Assembly: GCA_963763955.1 (NCBI GenBank)
Contig: CAVXQP010000017.1
Span: 62,001-126,000 of the forward strand
Length of the DNA stretch: 64,000 nt
Direction: 5' to 3'
DNA from: DASUPK01 sp963763955
GTDB taxonomy: Bacteria > Actinomycetota > Thermoleophilia > Solirubrobacterales > 70-9
A program made the translations under genes and the position numbers. Below, piece after piece: positions 1-7,224 of the stretch (the stretch's first letter is position 1; each line of letters starts with the position of its first letter). The notes under the pieces were generated by a model. It worked only from the letters and a program-made list of their open reading frames with translations, was not told the origin of the DNA and did no database searches.

Positions 1-1
1 G

Positions 2-265
2 GGCACAAACGCCCTCGTCCTGGCACCGCCCGACATCTTCGTGCCGGCCTTCGGCCCGGACAGCTGTGCCCGCCACGTGAGCCGGGCGCGCTCCATCGGG
101 ATCAGCTTCGCCCTGGAGCGGGTCGAGTCGATGGGGATGGACCTCGACACGCCCGAGGACTACTCGCTGCTGCGCGATCGCCTGCTGCTCGATCCGCAAC
201 CTGCCCCGAAGACGGCTCAGGTTCTCTGGGAGCTGGGCGACCGGACCGAGCGGGCCGCCGCGTAG
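2..265 (+). CDS. cofC: CofC, 2-phospho-L-lactate guanylyltransferase, C-terminal part
   Basis: The reading frame is open from the window edge (first full codon at base 2) and ends in TAG, so the 5' part lies outside. It encodes about 87 residues opening GTNALVLAPP, then PAFG, a conserved serine and histidine (SCARH) and MDLDTPEDY. This is the C-terminal end of the nucleotidyltransferase fold of CofC/FbiD. The family makes the GTP-activated phospho-lactate or phosphoenolpyruvate intermediate at the first committed step of F420 synthesis. cofE follows 30 bases later on the same strand, which supports a two-gene F420 operon. The active-site N-terminus cannot be checked. Confidence 0.85.
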   Translation, partial: GTNALVLAPPDIFVPAFGPDSCARHVSRARSIGISFALERVESMGMDLDTPEDYSLLRDRLLLDPQPAPKTAQVLWELGDRTERAAA

Positions 266-295
266 GTTGATCGTCGGCGGGTTCCGGGCCGCCAG

Positions 296-1042
296 ATGAG
301 TCGTGAGCTGCGGATCAGGCCGCTCACGGGAATCCCAGAGGTGCAGGAGGGAGACGCCCTTGGCCGCCTGATCGACGATGCCGAATCGCCGGGCGGCGAC
401 GAGATCGTGGTCATTTCCCAGAAGGCCGTCTCCAAGGCGGAGGGACGCGTGCGCAGGCTCTCCGAGGTGGAGCCCGGCGAGCGGGCTCGGGATCTGGCGG
501 GCCGACTCGACAAGGATCCCGCCCTGGTCGAGCTGGTGCTGTCCGAGAGCAGGCGTGTGGTGCGGGCCGATCGGGGCGTCCTGATCACCGAGACCCAGGG
601 CGGCTGGGTCGCTGCCAACGCCGGGATCGACTCCTCCAATCTCGACGAGGGCCTGGTCTCCCTCCTCCCCGCCGACAGCGACGAGTCGGCTCGCCGGATC
701 AGGAGCGAGATCCGCGAGGCCGGCGGCGCATCGCCGGCCGTCGTGATCGCCGACAGCTTCGGCCGCCCCTGGAGGATGGGCCAGGCGGACATCGCGATCG
801 GCTGCGCGGGCCTCGCCGCGCTCTCGGACTGGCGCGGCAGGCTCGACGGGCACGGGCGCGAGCTCTCCGCGACGGTGATCGCCGTCGCTGACGAGCTCGC
901 CTCGGCCGCGGATCTGACGCGTGACAAGCATTCGGGGGTCCCTGGCGCCATCGTCTCGGGCCTCGGGCATCTGGTCACGCCCGACGACGGGCCCGGGGCG
1001 AGCGCCATTCCGCGCGCCGCGGAAGATGACCTCTTCCGCTAA
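296..1042 (+). CDS. cofE: CofE, F420-0:gamma-glutamyl ligase
   Basis: The 248-residue protein starts MSRELRIRPLTGIPEVQEGD, the characteristic CofE N-terminus, followed by DEIVVISQKAVSKAEGR near residue 45. Family knowledge: CofE adds glutamates to F420-0 using GTP and a divalent metal, in the cytoplasm. The length matches stand-alone CofE; the C-terminal FMN domain of mycobacterial FbiB is absent. It follows cofC by 30 bases and shares its last four bases with the convergent cupin gene. The F420 radical-SAM gene fbiC lies 1.5 kb away on the other strand. Confidence 0.93.
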   Translation: MSRELRIRPLTGIPEVQEGDALGRLIDDAESPGGDEIVVISQKAVSKAEGRVRRLSEVEPGERARDLAGRLDKDPALVELVLSESRRVVRADRGVLITETQGGWVAANAGIDSSNLDEGLVSLLPADSDESARRIRSEIREAGGASPAVVIADSFGRPWRMGQADIAIGCAGLAALSDWRGRLDGHGRELSATVIAVADELASAADLTRDKHSGVPGAIVSGLGHLVTPDDGPGASAIPRAAEDDLFR

Positions 1043-1470
1043 GCGGGCGTGGCGTTTTTCGCGTTCTTGGAGCTGAGCTTCTCCATCGGAGGCGGAGTCG
1101 CCCCCTCTTCGGAGAACTCGGGCGGCTTGTACGCCCGCCCGGGCGTCGCCCCCATGGCGAGGATGCGGGCGGGCTCGTCGCCCGTGATCAGCTTGCGCTT
1201 CTCCGCCGCTCCGACCCGGGCGAAGACCCCCGGCTCGAGCTCGTGATCCTCCCCGCCCAGGCGCAGCGTCACCCGACCCGAGAGGACCGTGTAGACCTCC
1301 TCCTGGTCGTCATGCGTCTGGTCGTGCTCGGGGTAGTGCGAGAAGTTCGCCGGGAGATCGATCACGGCGAGCCCGAACGAGCTCACCCCCAGGCCGGCCC
1401 GCGCCCGCCTGAATCCCCCACCGAAGATCGCCTCGAAGTCCTCGACGCGCTTGACCGTCACATCTGGCAT
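1039..1470 (-). CDS. Cupin-domain protein
   Basis: The 143-residue single-domain protein carries a conserved cupin pattern: an H-containing stretch (HYPEHDQTHDDQEEVYTVLSG) and a second GVFARVGAAEKRKL strand near residue 85. Cupins of this size bind a metal and serve as small enzymes or ligand sensors; no substrate can be inferred. I chose the ATG at 1470 because a purine-rich GGGGAGAGGAAGAGGG lies directly before it; an in-frame ATG nine codons upstream would place that Shine-Dalgarno inside the gene. A leader hairpin (1498-1519) lies 27 bases upstream and resembles the one before the aquaporin gene. Confidence 0.75.
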   Translation of the reverse strand: MPDVTVKRVEDFEAIFGGGFRRARAGLGVSSFGLAVIDLPANFSHYPEHDQTHDDQEEVYTVLSGRVTLRLGGEDHELEPGVFARVGAAEKRKLITGDEPARILAMGATPGRAYKPPEFSEEGATPPPMEKLSSKNAKNATPA

Positions 1471-1497
1471 TTCCCTCTTCCTCTCCCCGTGACGCAA

Positions 1498-1519
1498 GGG
1501 TGCGCCGCAGGCGCAACCC
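1498..1519 (-). repeat. Leader hairpin repeat, copy 1 (before cupin gene)
   Basis: On the minus strand this reads GGGTTGCGCC-TGC-GGCGCACCC, a near-perfect stem with one bulged T. It ends 27 bases before the cupin start codon. A related hairpin (GGGTTGCTCC ... GGAGCACCC) lies at 5683-5715, 26 bases before the aquaporin start. Both are preceded by AC and followed by T[T/C]GC. It could be an RNA leader structure or a dispersed repeat that landed at similar places. Confidence 0.5.
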
Positions 1520-1536
1520 GTTCGATGCAGTGGAGG

Positions 1537-2532
1537 CTACCCGCCGATCGCCAGCACGGCGGAACCACGCACCCTACCGTGACGCATGTCATCCAACGCA
1601 CGGTTGGCATCGGCCAGCGGATAGACCTGAATGCTCGTCTCGACCGGCACGCTCGCCGCGAGCGGGATGAACTCCTCGCCGTCGCGGCGAGTCAGGTTCG
1701 CCACCGAGCGCATCGTCCGCTCGTGCCAGAGGATTTCGTACGGGAATGCCGGGATGTCGCTCATGTGGATCCCCGCCGAGACCACCGTCCCGCCGGGTGC
1801 CATCGCGCGAAGCGCCTCGACCATCAGCTCCCCGACCGGAGCGAAGACAATCGCGGCGTCCAGATCCGACGCCGCCGGGTCCCCCACCGCGCCGGCCCAT
1901 TCCGCGCCCAGTGAACGGGCCAGTTCCTGCGTCTCGGTGTCGCCCTCCCGGGTGAGGGCGAAGACCTGCCAGCCCTGAGCGACCGCGACCTGGCAGATGA
2001 TGTGAGCCGAGGAACCGAACCCGTAGAGACCAAGGCGCTCGCCCTCCCCGGCCAACCGCAGGGACCGGTAGCCGATCAGCCCGGCGCAGAGCAGCGGCGC
2101 CGCGTGGTCATCGGGATAGCTCTCCGGGATCGGGAAGCAGAAGCGCTCGTCAGCCACCGCGCGCTCGGCGTACCCGCCGTCGATGTCGTAGCCCGTGAAC
2201 TTCGCCTGCACACAGAGGTTCTCGCGGCCCGAACGGCAGTAGCGGCAGGTGCCGTCGGTCCAGCCGAGCCACGGCACTCCGATCCGGTCGCCCACCATGA
2301 AGCGATCGGCGCCCGATCCCGCTTCGACGACCCTCCCGACGATCTGATGGCCCATGATCAGCGGGAGCTTGGGCTCGGCGAGCTCCCCGTCGAAGATGTG
2401 CAGGTCGGTGCGACAGACCCCGCAGGTCGAGACCTCGAGCAGAATCTGGCCCTCGGCCGGCGCCGGATCGTCCACTTCCCGCTCGACGAGCGGCCGCCCA
2501 GCCTCCTCTAGGACCATCGCGCGCATGAGCAA
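1537..2532 (-). CDS. Zinc-dependent alcohol dehydrogenase, MDR family
   Basis: The 331-residue medium-chain dehydrogenase has the catalytic zinc ligands CGVCRTDLH (around Cys37) and GHQIVG (His around 62), and a structural zinc loop CRYCRSGRENLC near residue 98. The nucleotide-binding segment is GLYGFGSSAHI, an atypical GxGxxA-like turn. It resembles the zinc-binding alcohol dehydrogenase family that uses NAD(P)H on primary alcohols or aldehydes. It lies 16 bases downstream of fbiC on the same strand and may be transcribed with it. Substrate is not readable from sequence. Confidence 0.85.
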   Translation of the reverse strand: MLMRAMVLEEAGRPLVEREVDDPAPAEGQILLEVSTCGVCRTDLHIFDGELAEPKLPLIMGHQIVGRVVEAGSGADRFMVGDRIGVPWLGWTDGTCRYCRSGRENLCVQAKFTGYDIDGGYAERAVADERFCFPIPESYPDDHAAPLLCAGLIGYRSLRLAGEGERLGLYGFGSSAHIICQVAVAQGWQVFALTREGDTETQELARSLGAEWAGAVGDPAASDLDAAIVFAPVGELMVEALRAMAPGGTVVSAGIHMSDIPAFPYEILWHERTMRSVANLTRRDGEEFIPLAASVPVETSIQVYPLADANRALDDMRHGRVRGSAVLAIGG

Positions 2533-2548
2533 ATTCGTCCGGGGCGGC

Positions 2549-4786
2549 CTAGTAGGTCTCGACGATCTCGTAGAGCGTCGTCCGCTGGGCCGGAGTCCGG
2601 CCTGCCCGGCGGGCGGCCTCGATCAGCTGCGCGGGCTCGAGCCTGACCCCGTGCTTCGAGCCGGCCATCCGGGAGATGTTCTCCTCCATCAGCGTCCCGC
2701 CGAGATCGTTCACGCCCCATCGCAGGGCCTCGGTCGCGGCGTCCAGCCCCATCTTCACCCAGCTCGCCTGCAGATTCGGAATCGTCCTGCCGAGCGCCAG
2801 GCGGAACGCGGCGGTGTGCTTCAGGTTGTCTTCGCGCGAGATCTCCTCCACTCCGTGCGTCCGCCCAAGCAGCGTGTTGTACGGGATGAAGCTGAGCGGG
2901 ACGAACTCGGTGATTCCGCCGGTGCGCTCCTGCAGCCGCCGAACGATGCTCATGTGGCGCGCCAGCTCGCGCGGCTCCTCGATGTGACCGAACATCACGG
3001 TCGAGGTCGAGCGCAGCCCGGAGCGGTGCGAGGCCTCGATGATCTCGATCCAGCGGGCGACGGGCAGCTTGTTCGGTGAGATCCGCTGGCGAACCCCGTC
3101 GTCGAGCACCTCGGCCGCCGTTCCCGGCGTCGAGCCGAGTCCGCACTCGATCAGGTACTCGAAGACGGAGTCGGGGGAGCGGCCCGAGCGCTCGCACATG
3201 TAGTGGATCTCCATCGGGGAGTACGCGTGCAGGTGGATATCGGGCGCGCACTGCCTGGCGAAGCTGAGCCAGCGCCCGTAGTCCTCGAGTGTGTAGTCGG
3301 GATGGATCCCGCCCTGCATGCAGATCTCGGTCGCGCCGAAGTCGATCGCCTCCTGAACCCGGGCCGCGAAGTCCTCCTCCGCGACGTGGTAGGCGTCCGG
3401 CGAGCGCTTGCCCTGCCCGAAGCCGCAGAAGGCGCAGCCGACGACGCAGACGTTGGTGAAGTTGATGTTCCGGTTGACGACGAAGGTCGCGGTCTCCCCC
3501 GCCAGCTCGGCCCGCAGCTCGTCGGCCGCCGCACGCATCTCCTCGATCACCTCTGGGCGGGTCTCCGAGAAGAGCGCGGTGAGCTCCTCCTCCGTGAGCT
3601 CCTCGCCGCGGCGGCCCTTCTCGATCGCGTGTGGCGTGATCTCCGGAGCCGGCGGGTTCTCCTGGCGCCGCCCCGAGCCCCGTCGCGGGATGAAGCTCCA
3701 GTACTTGAGCTTCACGACGTCGAGCACGCCCTGCTCCATCCACTCCGGGTCCAGGTACTGCGGGTAGGCGCAGAGGCGCTCGGTCAGCGCAAAGCCTCGC
3801 GGCGCGAGCTCCTTGCGGACCTGGTGCGGGCTGGGGAACGGCTCCTCCGGACTGATGTGGTCGCCGTTGCTGGAGAGGCCGCCGAGGTCGGTGGCACCCA
3901 CCTCGACCAAATCCGGCCACCAGTCGGCAAGGTTGGGCGGCACCTGGACACCGACGTCGGGCATCAGCCGCTTCGACGCTGCGATCAGGGTCTTCATCTC
4001 GTCGACCGATACGGGCTTTGCCCACTCCGGTCGCTCCAGGGTCGCCAAGCCATTTGCGCCCTCGCCCGGCACCCCCGGAAGCGAAGCTGAGGAGGTGCCG
4101 CTTGATGGCGGAGCCGTCCAGCGCTGCCTCGAGGCCTGATCGGCGATGTCGGCGACCTCCGCACCGTAATAGCGCGGATGAGGGACGAAGTTCTGGAGGA
4201 TCACCTCCTGGATGTGCCCGTACTCCGCGTGCACCGCGGCGATCGCCTCGAGGGCCGCGATCCGCTCGTCCGGGGTCTCGCCGATGCCGACCAGGATCCC
4301 GGTGGTGAAGGGGATGCGCAGCTCGCCCGCGAGGCGGATCGTCTCGAGCCTCCTGGCGGGATGCTTGGTCGGGGACCCCTGGTGGACCACGAGGTCGGGG
4401 TTCGTCGATTCGAGCATCAGGCCCTGGGATGCCGTGACCTCGCGCACCCGGACCAGATCCTCGCGCCCGAGGACGCCCAGGTTCGTATGCGGAAGGAGCC
4501 CGCGCTCCAGGCCCCGCTGGCAGGCCCAGACGACGTACGAGGTGAAGTCCTCGTGCCCCCACTCGCGCAGCCGCCGCGCGACCTCCGGGTTCACCTCCGG
4601 GCGCTCACCGGTGAGGACGAGGAGCTCCTTCCCGTTTCGCCTCACCGCCTCGTCGAGCCGGCGTTCGACCTCATCCGGCTCGTGGATGTGGGCCCGATGC
4701 GTGGCGAAGGCGCAGTACTTGCAGTAGCACTGGCACGTCCTCGACAGCGAGAGCGTGTAGTTGCGCGAGAAGGTGACCCTGCGCAT
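2549..4786 (-). CDS. fbiC: FbiC, 7,8-didemethyl-8-hydroxy-5-deazariboflavin (FO) synthase
   Basis: The 745-residue fusion carries two radical-SAM domains. The CofG half has the cluster motif CQCYCKYCAF (about residue 18) and the CofH half CVVGCAFCGF (about residue 450). Family knowledge: the fused enzyme joins tyrosine and 5-amino-6-ribitylaminouracil to make the deazaflavin FO, the F420 chromophore. The start MRRVTFSRNYTLSLSRTCQC is typical. Oddity: between IADQASRQRW and ERPEWAKPVS (about residues 218-250) lies a Ser/Gly/Pro-rich linker (PPSSGTSSASLPGVPGEGA) that looks like an insertion in the CofG half. The reading frame stays open, so it is probably functional. Confidence 0.95.
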   Translation of the reverse strand: MRRVTFSRNYTLSLSRTCQCYCKYCAFATHRAHIHEPDEVERRLDEAVRRNGKELLVLTGERPEVNPEVARRLREWGHEDFTSYVVWACQRGLERGLLPHTNLGVLGREDLVRVREVTASQGLMLESTNPDLVVHQGSPTKHPARRLETIRLAGELRIPFTTGILVGIGETPDERIAALEAIAAVHAEYGHIQEVILQNFVPHPRYYGAEVADIADQASRQRWTAPPSSGTSSASLPGVPGEGANGLATLERPEWAKPVSVDEMKTLIAASKRLMPDVGVQVPPNLADWWPDLVEVGATDLGGLSSNGDHISPEEPFPSPHQVRKELAPRGFALTERLCAYPQYLDPEWMEQGVLDVVKLKYWSFIPRRGSGRRQENPPAPEITPHAIEKGRRGEELTEEELTALFSETRPEVIEEMRAAADELRAELAGETATFVVNRNINFTNVCVVGCAFCGFGQGKRSPDAYHVAEEDFAARVQEAIDFGATEICMQGGIHPDYTLEDYGRWLSFARQCAPDIHLHAYSPMEIHYMCERSGRSPDSVFEYLIECGLGSTPGTAAEVLDDGVRQRISPNKLPVARWIEIIEASHRSGLRSTSTVMFGHIEEPRELARHMSIVRRLQERTGGITEFVPLSFIPYNTLLGRTHGVEEISREDNLKHTAAFRLALGRTIPNLQASWVKMGLDAATEALRWGVNDLGGTLMEENISRMAGSKHGVRLEPAQLIEAARRAGRTPAQRTTLYEIVETY

Positions 4787-4828
4787 CGCAGGGGACGCTA
4801 GCGAAGTGCGCCTATGTGCCTGCGGTGG

Positions 4829-5656
4829 CTACGAACCCGCGATGCCGCCGGGCGGTGAGGACGGCGGAGGCCCGCCCGGACCGCTCGACTGCCGCAGCGG
4901 GGGCGCCTCGCCGGCCGGGGGGGCCGGGCCGCGTGGGGCGACGGTGTCGGCCATCTCCTGGACGGGGCCGCTGCTCGGCTCGATGATGAATCTGTAGACG
5001 GCGGCCGCCAGCAGGGCGCCGACGAGCGGGCCAAAGATGTAGACCCAGGCGTCGGTGAAGTGGTTGCCGACGAGCGCGGGACCGAACCAGCGGGCCGGGT
5101 TGAACGAGCCGCCGGTCAGCGGCCCGAGGACCATGACCGCCATGCCGAGCGCACCGCCGATTGCCAGCGCCGCCCAGCGCCGGATCTCGGGGTTGAGCGC
5201 GACCGCCAAGACCGTCAGCACCAGGATGAAGGCGCCGATGCCCTCGACCAGTGCTCCCTGGAAGGCGCCGCCGAGCAGCGCGCTGACCTTCGGCGTCCCG
5301 TAGTCGGAGGCGCGCCCTTCATCGAGAAGGAAGGCCTTGGTGAGCAGCGCGCCGAGGACGCCTCCCGAGAGCTGGGCGAGGATGTAGACGAGCCCGTCGA
5401 TCGGGTCGATCCGCCTGACGACGATGAAGGCCGCCGTGATGACCGGATTGAAGTGGCCGCCGCTCGCGACGCCGATGCTGATGATCAGCGCGAAGAGCAC
5501 GAGGAAGTGGGTCAGGCCCACAACCGCGAAGTCGGATCCGAACTGGGCGTTCTGACCGGTGGAGACGTAGAGGACGACCACGCTGGTGATGAAGAAGACC
5601 AGGAGCAGCGTCCCGATGAGCTCAGCGATGTACGCCGCTAGACCTCGATCTTGCAC
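4829..5656 (-). CDS. MIP-family channel (aquaporin)
   Basis: The 275-residue protein has about six hydrophobic segments and two pore half-helix motifs: GGHFNPVIT (NPV in place of NPA, about residue 70) and GGSFNPARW (NPA, about 188). MIP channels pass water or small neutral solutes across the inner membrane. The Asn-Pro pair is kept in both loops, so a pore is likely. The tail after residue 225 is Pro/Gly-rich and probably cytoplasmic. The start is GTG at 5656, preceded by GAGGAGG at good spacing. A leader hairpin lies at 5683-5715. Water versus glycerol selectivity is not resolved. Confidence 0.88.
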   Translation of the reverse strand: MQDRGLAAYIAELIGTLLLVFFITSVVVLYVSTGQNAQFGSDFAVVGLTHFLVLFALIISIGVASGGHFNPVITAAFIVVRRIDPIDGLVYILAQLSGGVLGALLTKAFLLDEGRASDYGTPKVSALLGGAFQGALVEGIGAFILVLTVLAVALNPEIRRWAALAIGGALGMAVMVLGPLTGGSFNPARWFGPALVGNHFTDAWVYIFGPLVGALLAAAVYRFIIEPSSGPVQEMADTVAPRGPAPPAGEAPPLRQSSGPGGPPPSSPPGGIAGS

Positions 5657-5682
5657 TTGAAGTGACCTCCTCGTAGGTGCGA

Positions 5683-5715
5683 GGGTGCTCCGCAGGCGAA
5701 ACCGAGGAGCAACCC
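5683..5715 (-). repeat. Leader hairpin repeat, copy 2 (before aquaporin gene)
   Basis: Minus-strand arms GGGTTGCTCC and GGAGCACCC enclose a 14-base loop that contains CGCCTGC. The element ends 26 bases before the aquaporin GTG. It is related to the hairpin at 1498-1519 in sequence, orientation and distance to the start codon. Confidence 0.5.
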
Positions 5716-5834
5716 GTCTTATGGCGAAGCCGGCCTGCGGCCGATGGCGGCGCGCAGTCTAACCGGATTTCCGGCGCGGCCCGACATCGCCGGTCAAACC
5801 TTTAGCGGCCTCTTAGGGATAGGGTCAGCCCTGA

Positions 5835-6818
5835 ATGAGACGGGTCGCCGCGCTGCTGGCGGCCGCCCTCCTCGTCGTGATGACCGGCTGCGGAGGGGGC
5901 GGCGCTGAACCGGGCGCGCCGAGTGGCGCGACCCTGGTCCTTGACTTCCAGCCGAACGCGGTCCACTCCGGCATCTACGCCGCGCAGGCCAACGGCGACT
6001 TCAAGGACGAGGGCATCGACCTTCACATCCAGGAGCCCTCGAGCACGGCGGACAGCGCCAAGCTGCTCGAGGCCGGCCGCGCCGACTTCGCGGTGATGGA
6101 CATCAACGACTTCGGCATCGCTCGCGAGCGCGGCCTCGACCTCGTCGCGATCGCCGCGATCGTCCAGCTCCCCCTCGCCTCGGTGATCGCGCGCAATCCG
6201 AGCGAGATCCGAACGCCCGGCCGATCTCGCCGGCAAGACGATCGGTGTCACCGGGGTGCCCGTCCGACGATGCGGTGCTCGACACCGTGCTGCGCTCCGG
6301 CGGCGTCGACCCGTCTTCCGTGCACCGGGTGACGATCGGGTTCAACGCCGTCGCCGACCTGGCCGCGGGAAAGGTCGACGCCGCGACCGGCTTCTGGAAC
6401 GCGGAGGGCGTCGAGCTGCAACAGCGAGGCATCCCGATCCGCGAGTTCCGGGTCGACGACTTCGGCGCGCCGCGGTATCCCGAGCTGGTGGTCGTAGCGG
6501 CCGCGAGGGACTGCGGCGACGCGACCGCCCTACTCGCTGGGCTGCAGCGCGGCTACGCATCCCTTCGTGACCATCCGGACCAGGCTCTCGAGGATCTGCT
6601 CGATTCAGGTCAACGGACTGGACCGTGGGTCACAGCAGGCGCAATTCCAGGCACTCATCGCAGCTGATGCGTTCGCTGGGCCATCGGGCGAGACCGCCGA
6701 GCTCAACCCCGTCGACGAAAGAAGCTGGCTCGGCTGGGCATCCCGGCACGACCTCGTCTCGGCCTCGGCCGTTCCAAGAATCGCGGCCGGATTCGTCGGG
6801 CCCAGAGGCTGCGCCTAG
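5835..6818 (+). pseudogene. ABC transporter substrate-binding lipoprotein (NMT1/ThiY-like), three +1 frameshifts
   Basis: The N-terminus is a lipoprotein signal ending in the lipobox VMTGC. It is followed by LVLDFQPNAVHSGIYAAQANG, typical of NMT1/SsuA-type binding proteins for sulfonates, pyrimidines or similar ligands. The frame breaks at about 6216-6218 (ACGCCCGGCC), 6259-6261 (GTGCCCGTCC) and 6608-6609 (TCAGGTC). Removing one base at each joins a continuous protein of about 326 residues (DLAGKTIGVTGVPSDDAVL ... RSWLGWASRHDLVSA) in the original frame. Two of the three are an extra C in GCCG. No permease or ATPase gene is adjacent. Either a fresh pseudogene or, more likely given the pattern across the window, base-calling errors. 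Confidence 0.8.
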
Positions 6819-6840
6819 CGCCAGTTGGCGCGGCGCCAAT

Positions 6841-7158
6841 TCAGCTCAGCGCCCTCTGCACCAGCTCCGGCAGCTCCCTGACCATCCGGCTGCGCGGCAC
6901 CGCCAGCGCCAGTCCGGCCGCGTCGGCGCGGGCCTTGGTATCGACGTCTGTGTGCTGGTAGAAGCCGATCACGGGGACGCCGAGCTCAGCGAGCTGCTCG
7001 GGAGGCACCGCGTCCAGGTCCGCGACCACCAGGTCGATGCCGTCGAGCTCGTCCGGCAGCGACGAGTCCTGCTCGACCTCGTGGCCGCTCGCCTCGAGCG
7101 AGGTGCGCACCCGGCTGGCGAGCATCAGATCTTGCACGAGCGCGGCTACCCGAGCCAT
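6841..7158 (-). CDS. Receiver-like domain protein, probably degenerate
   Basis: The 105-residue product, MARVAALVQDLMLASRVRTS, has a Rossmann-like response-regulator layout: LVVADLDAV near residue 47 in the phospho-acceptor region and VPVIGFYQHTD near residue 65. The acidic pocket and the conserved lysine are not clear, so it may be a pseudo-receiver. A start at 7158 fits the domain; longer in-frame versions would run into the divergent diguanylate cyclase gene. The two genes are divergent with 66 bases between starts, so they may share a control region. Confidence 0.55.
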   Translation of the reverse strand: MARVAALVQDLMLASRVRTSLEASGHEVEQDSSLPDELDGIDLVVADLDAVPPEQLAELGVPVIGFYQHTDVDTKARADAAGLALAVPRSRMVRELPELVQRALS

Positions 7159-7224
7159 GAAATGGGGGTGTCGACGGGAGGCCGAGCCATGCGTCCAGAT
7201 AGGCAATTTGACCAAAAAGCGGGG

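Noticed and set aside
2508..4562. 684-codon frame in another frame of fbiC
   Set aside because: Arg/Gly/Ala-rich shadow of the conserved FbiC frame.
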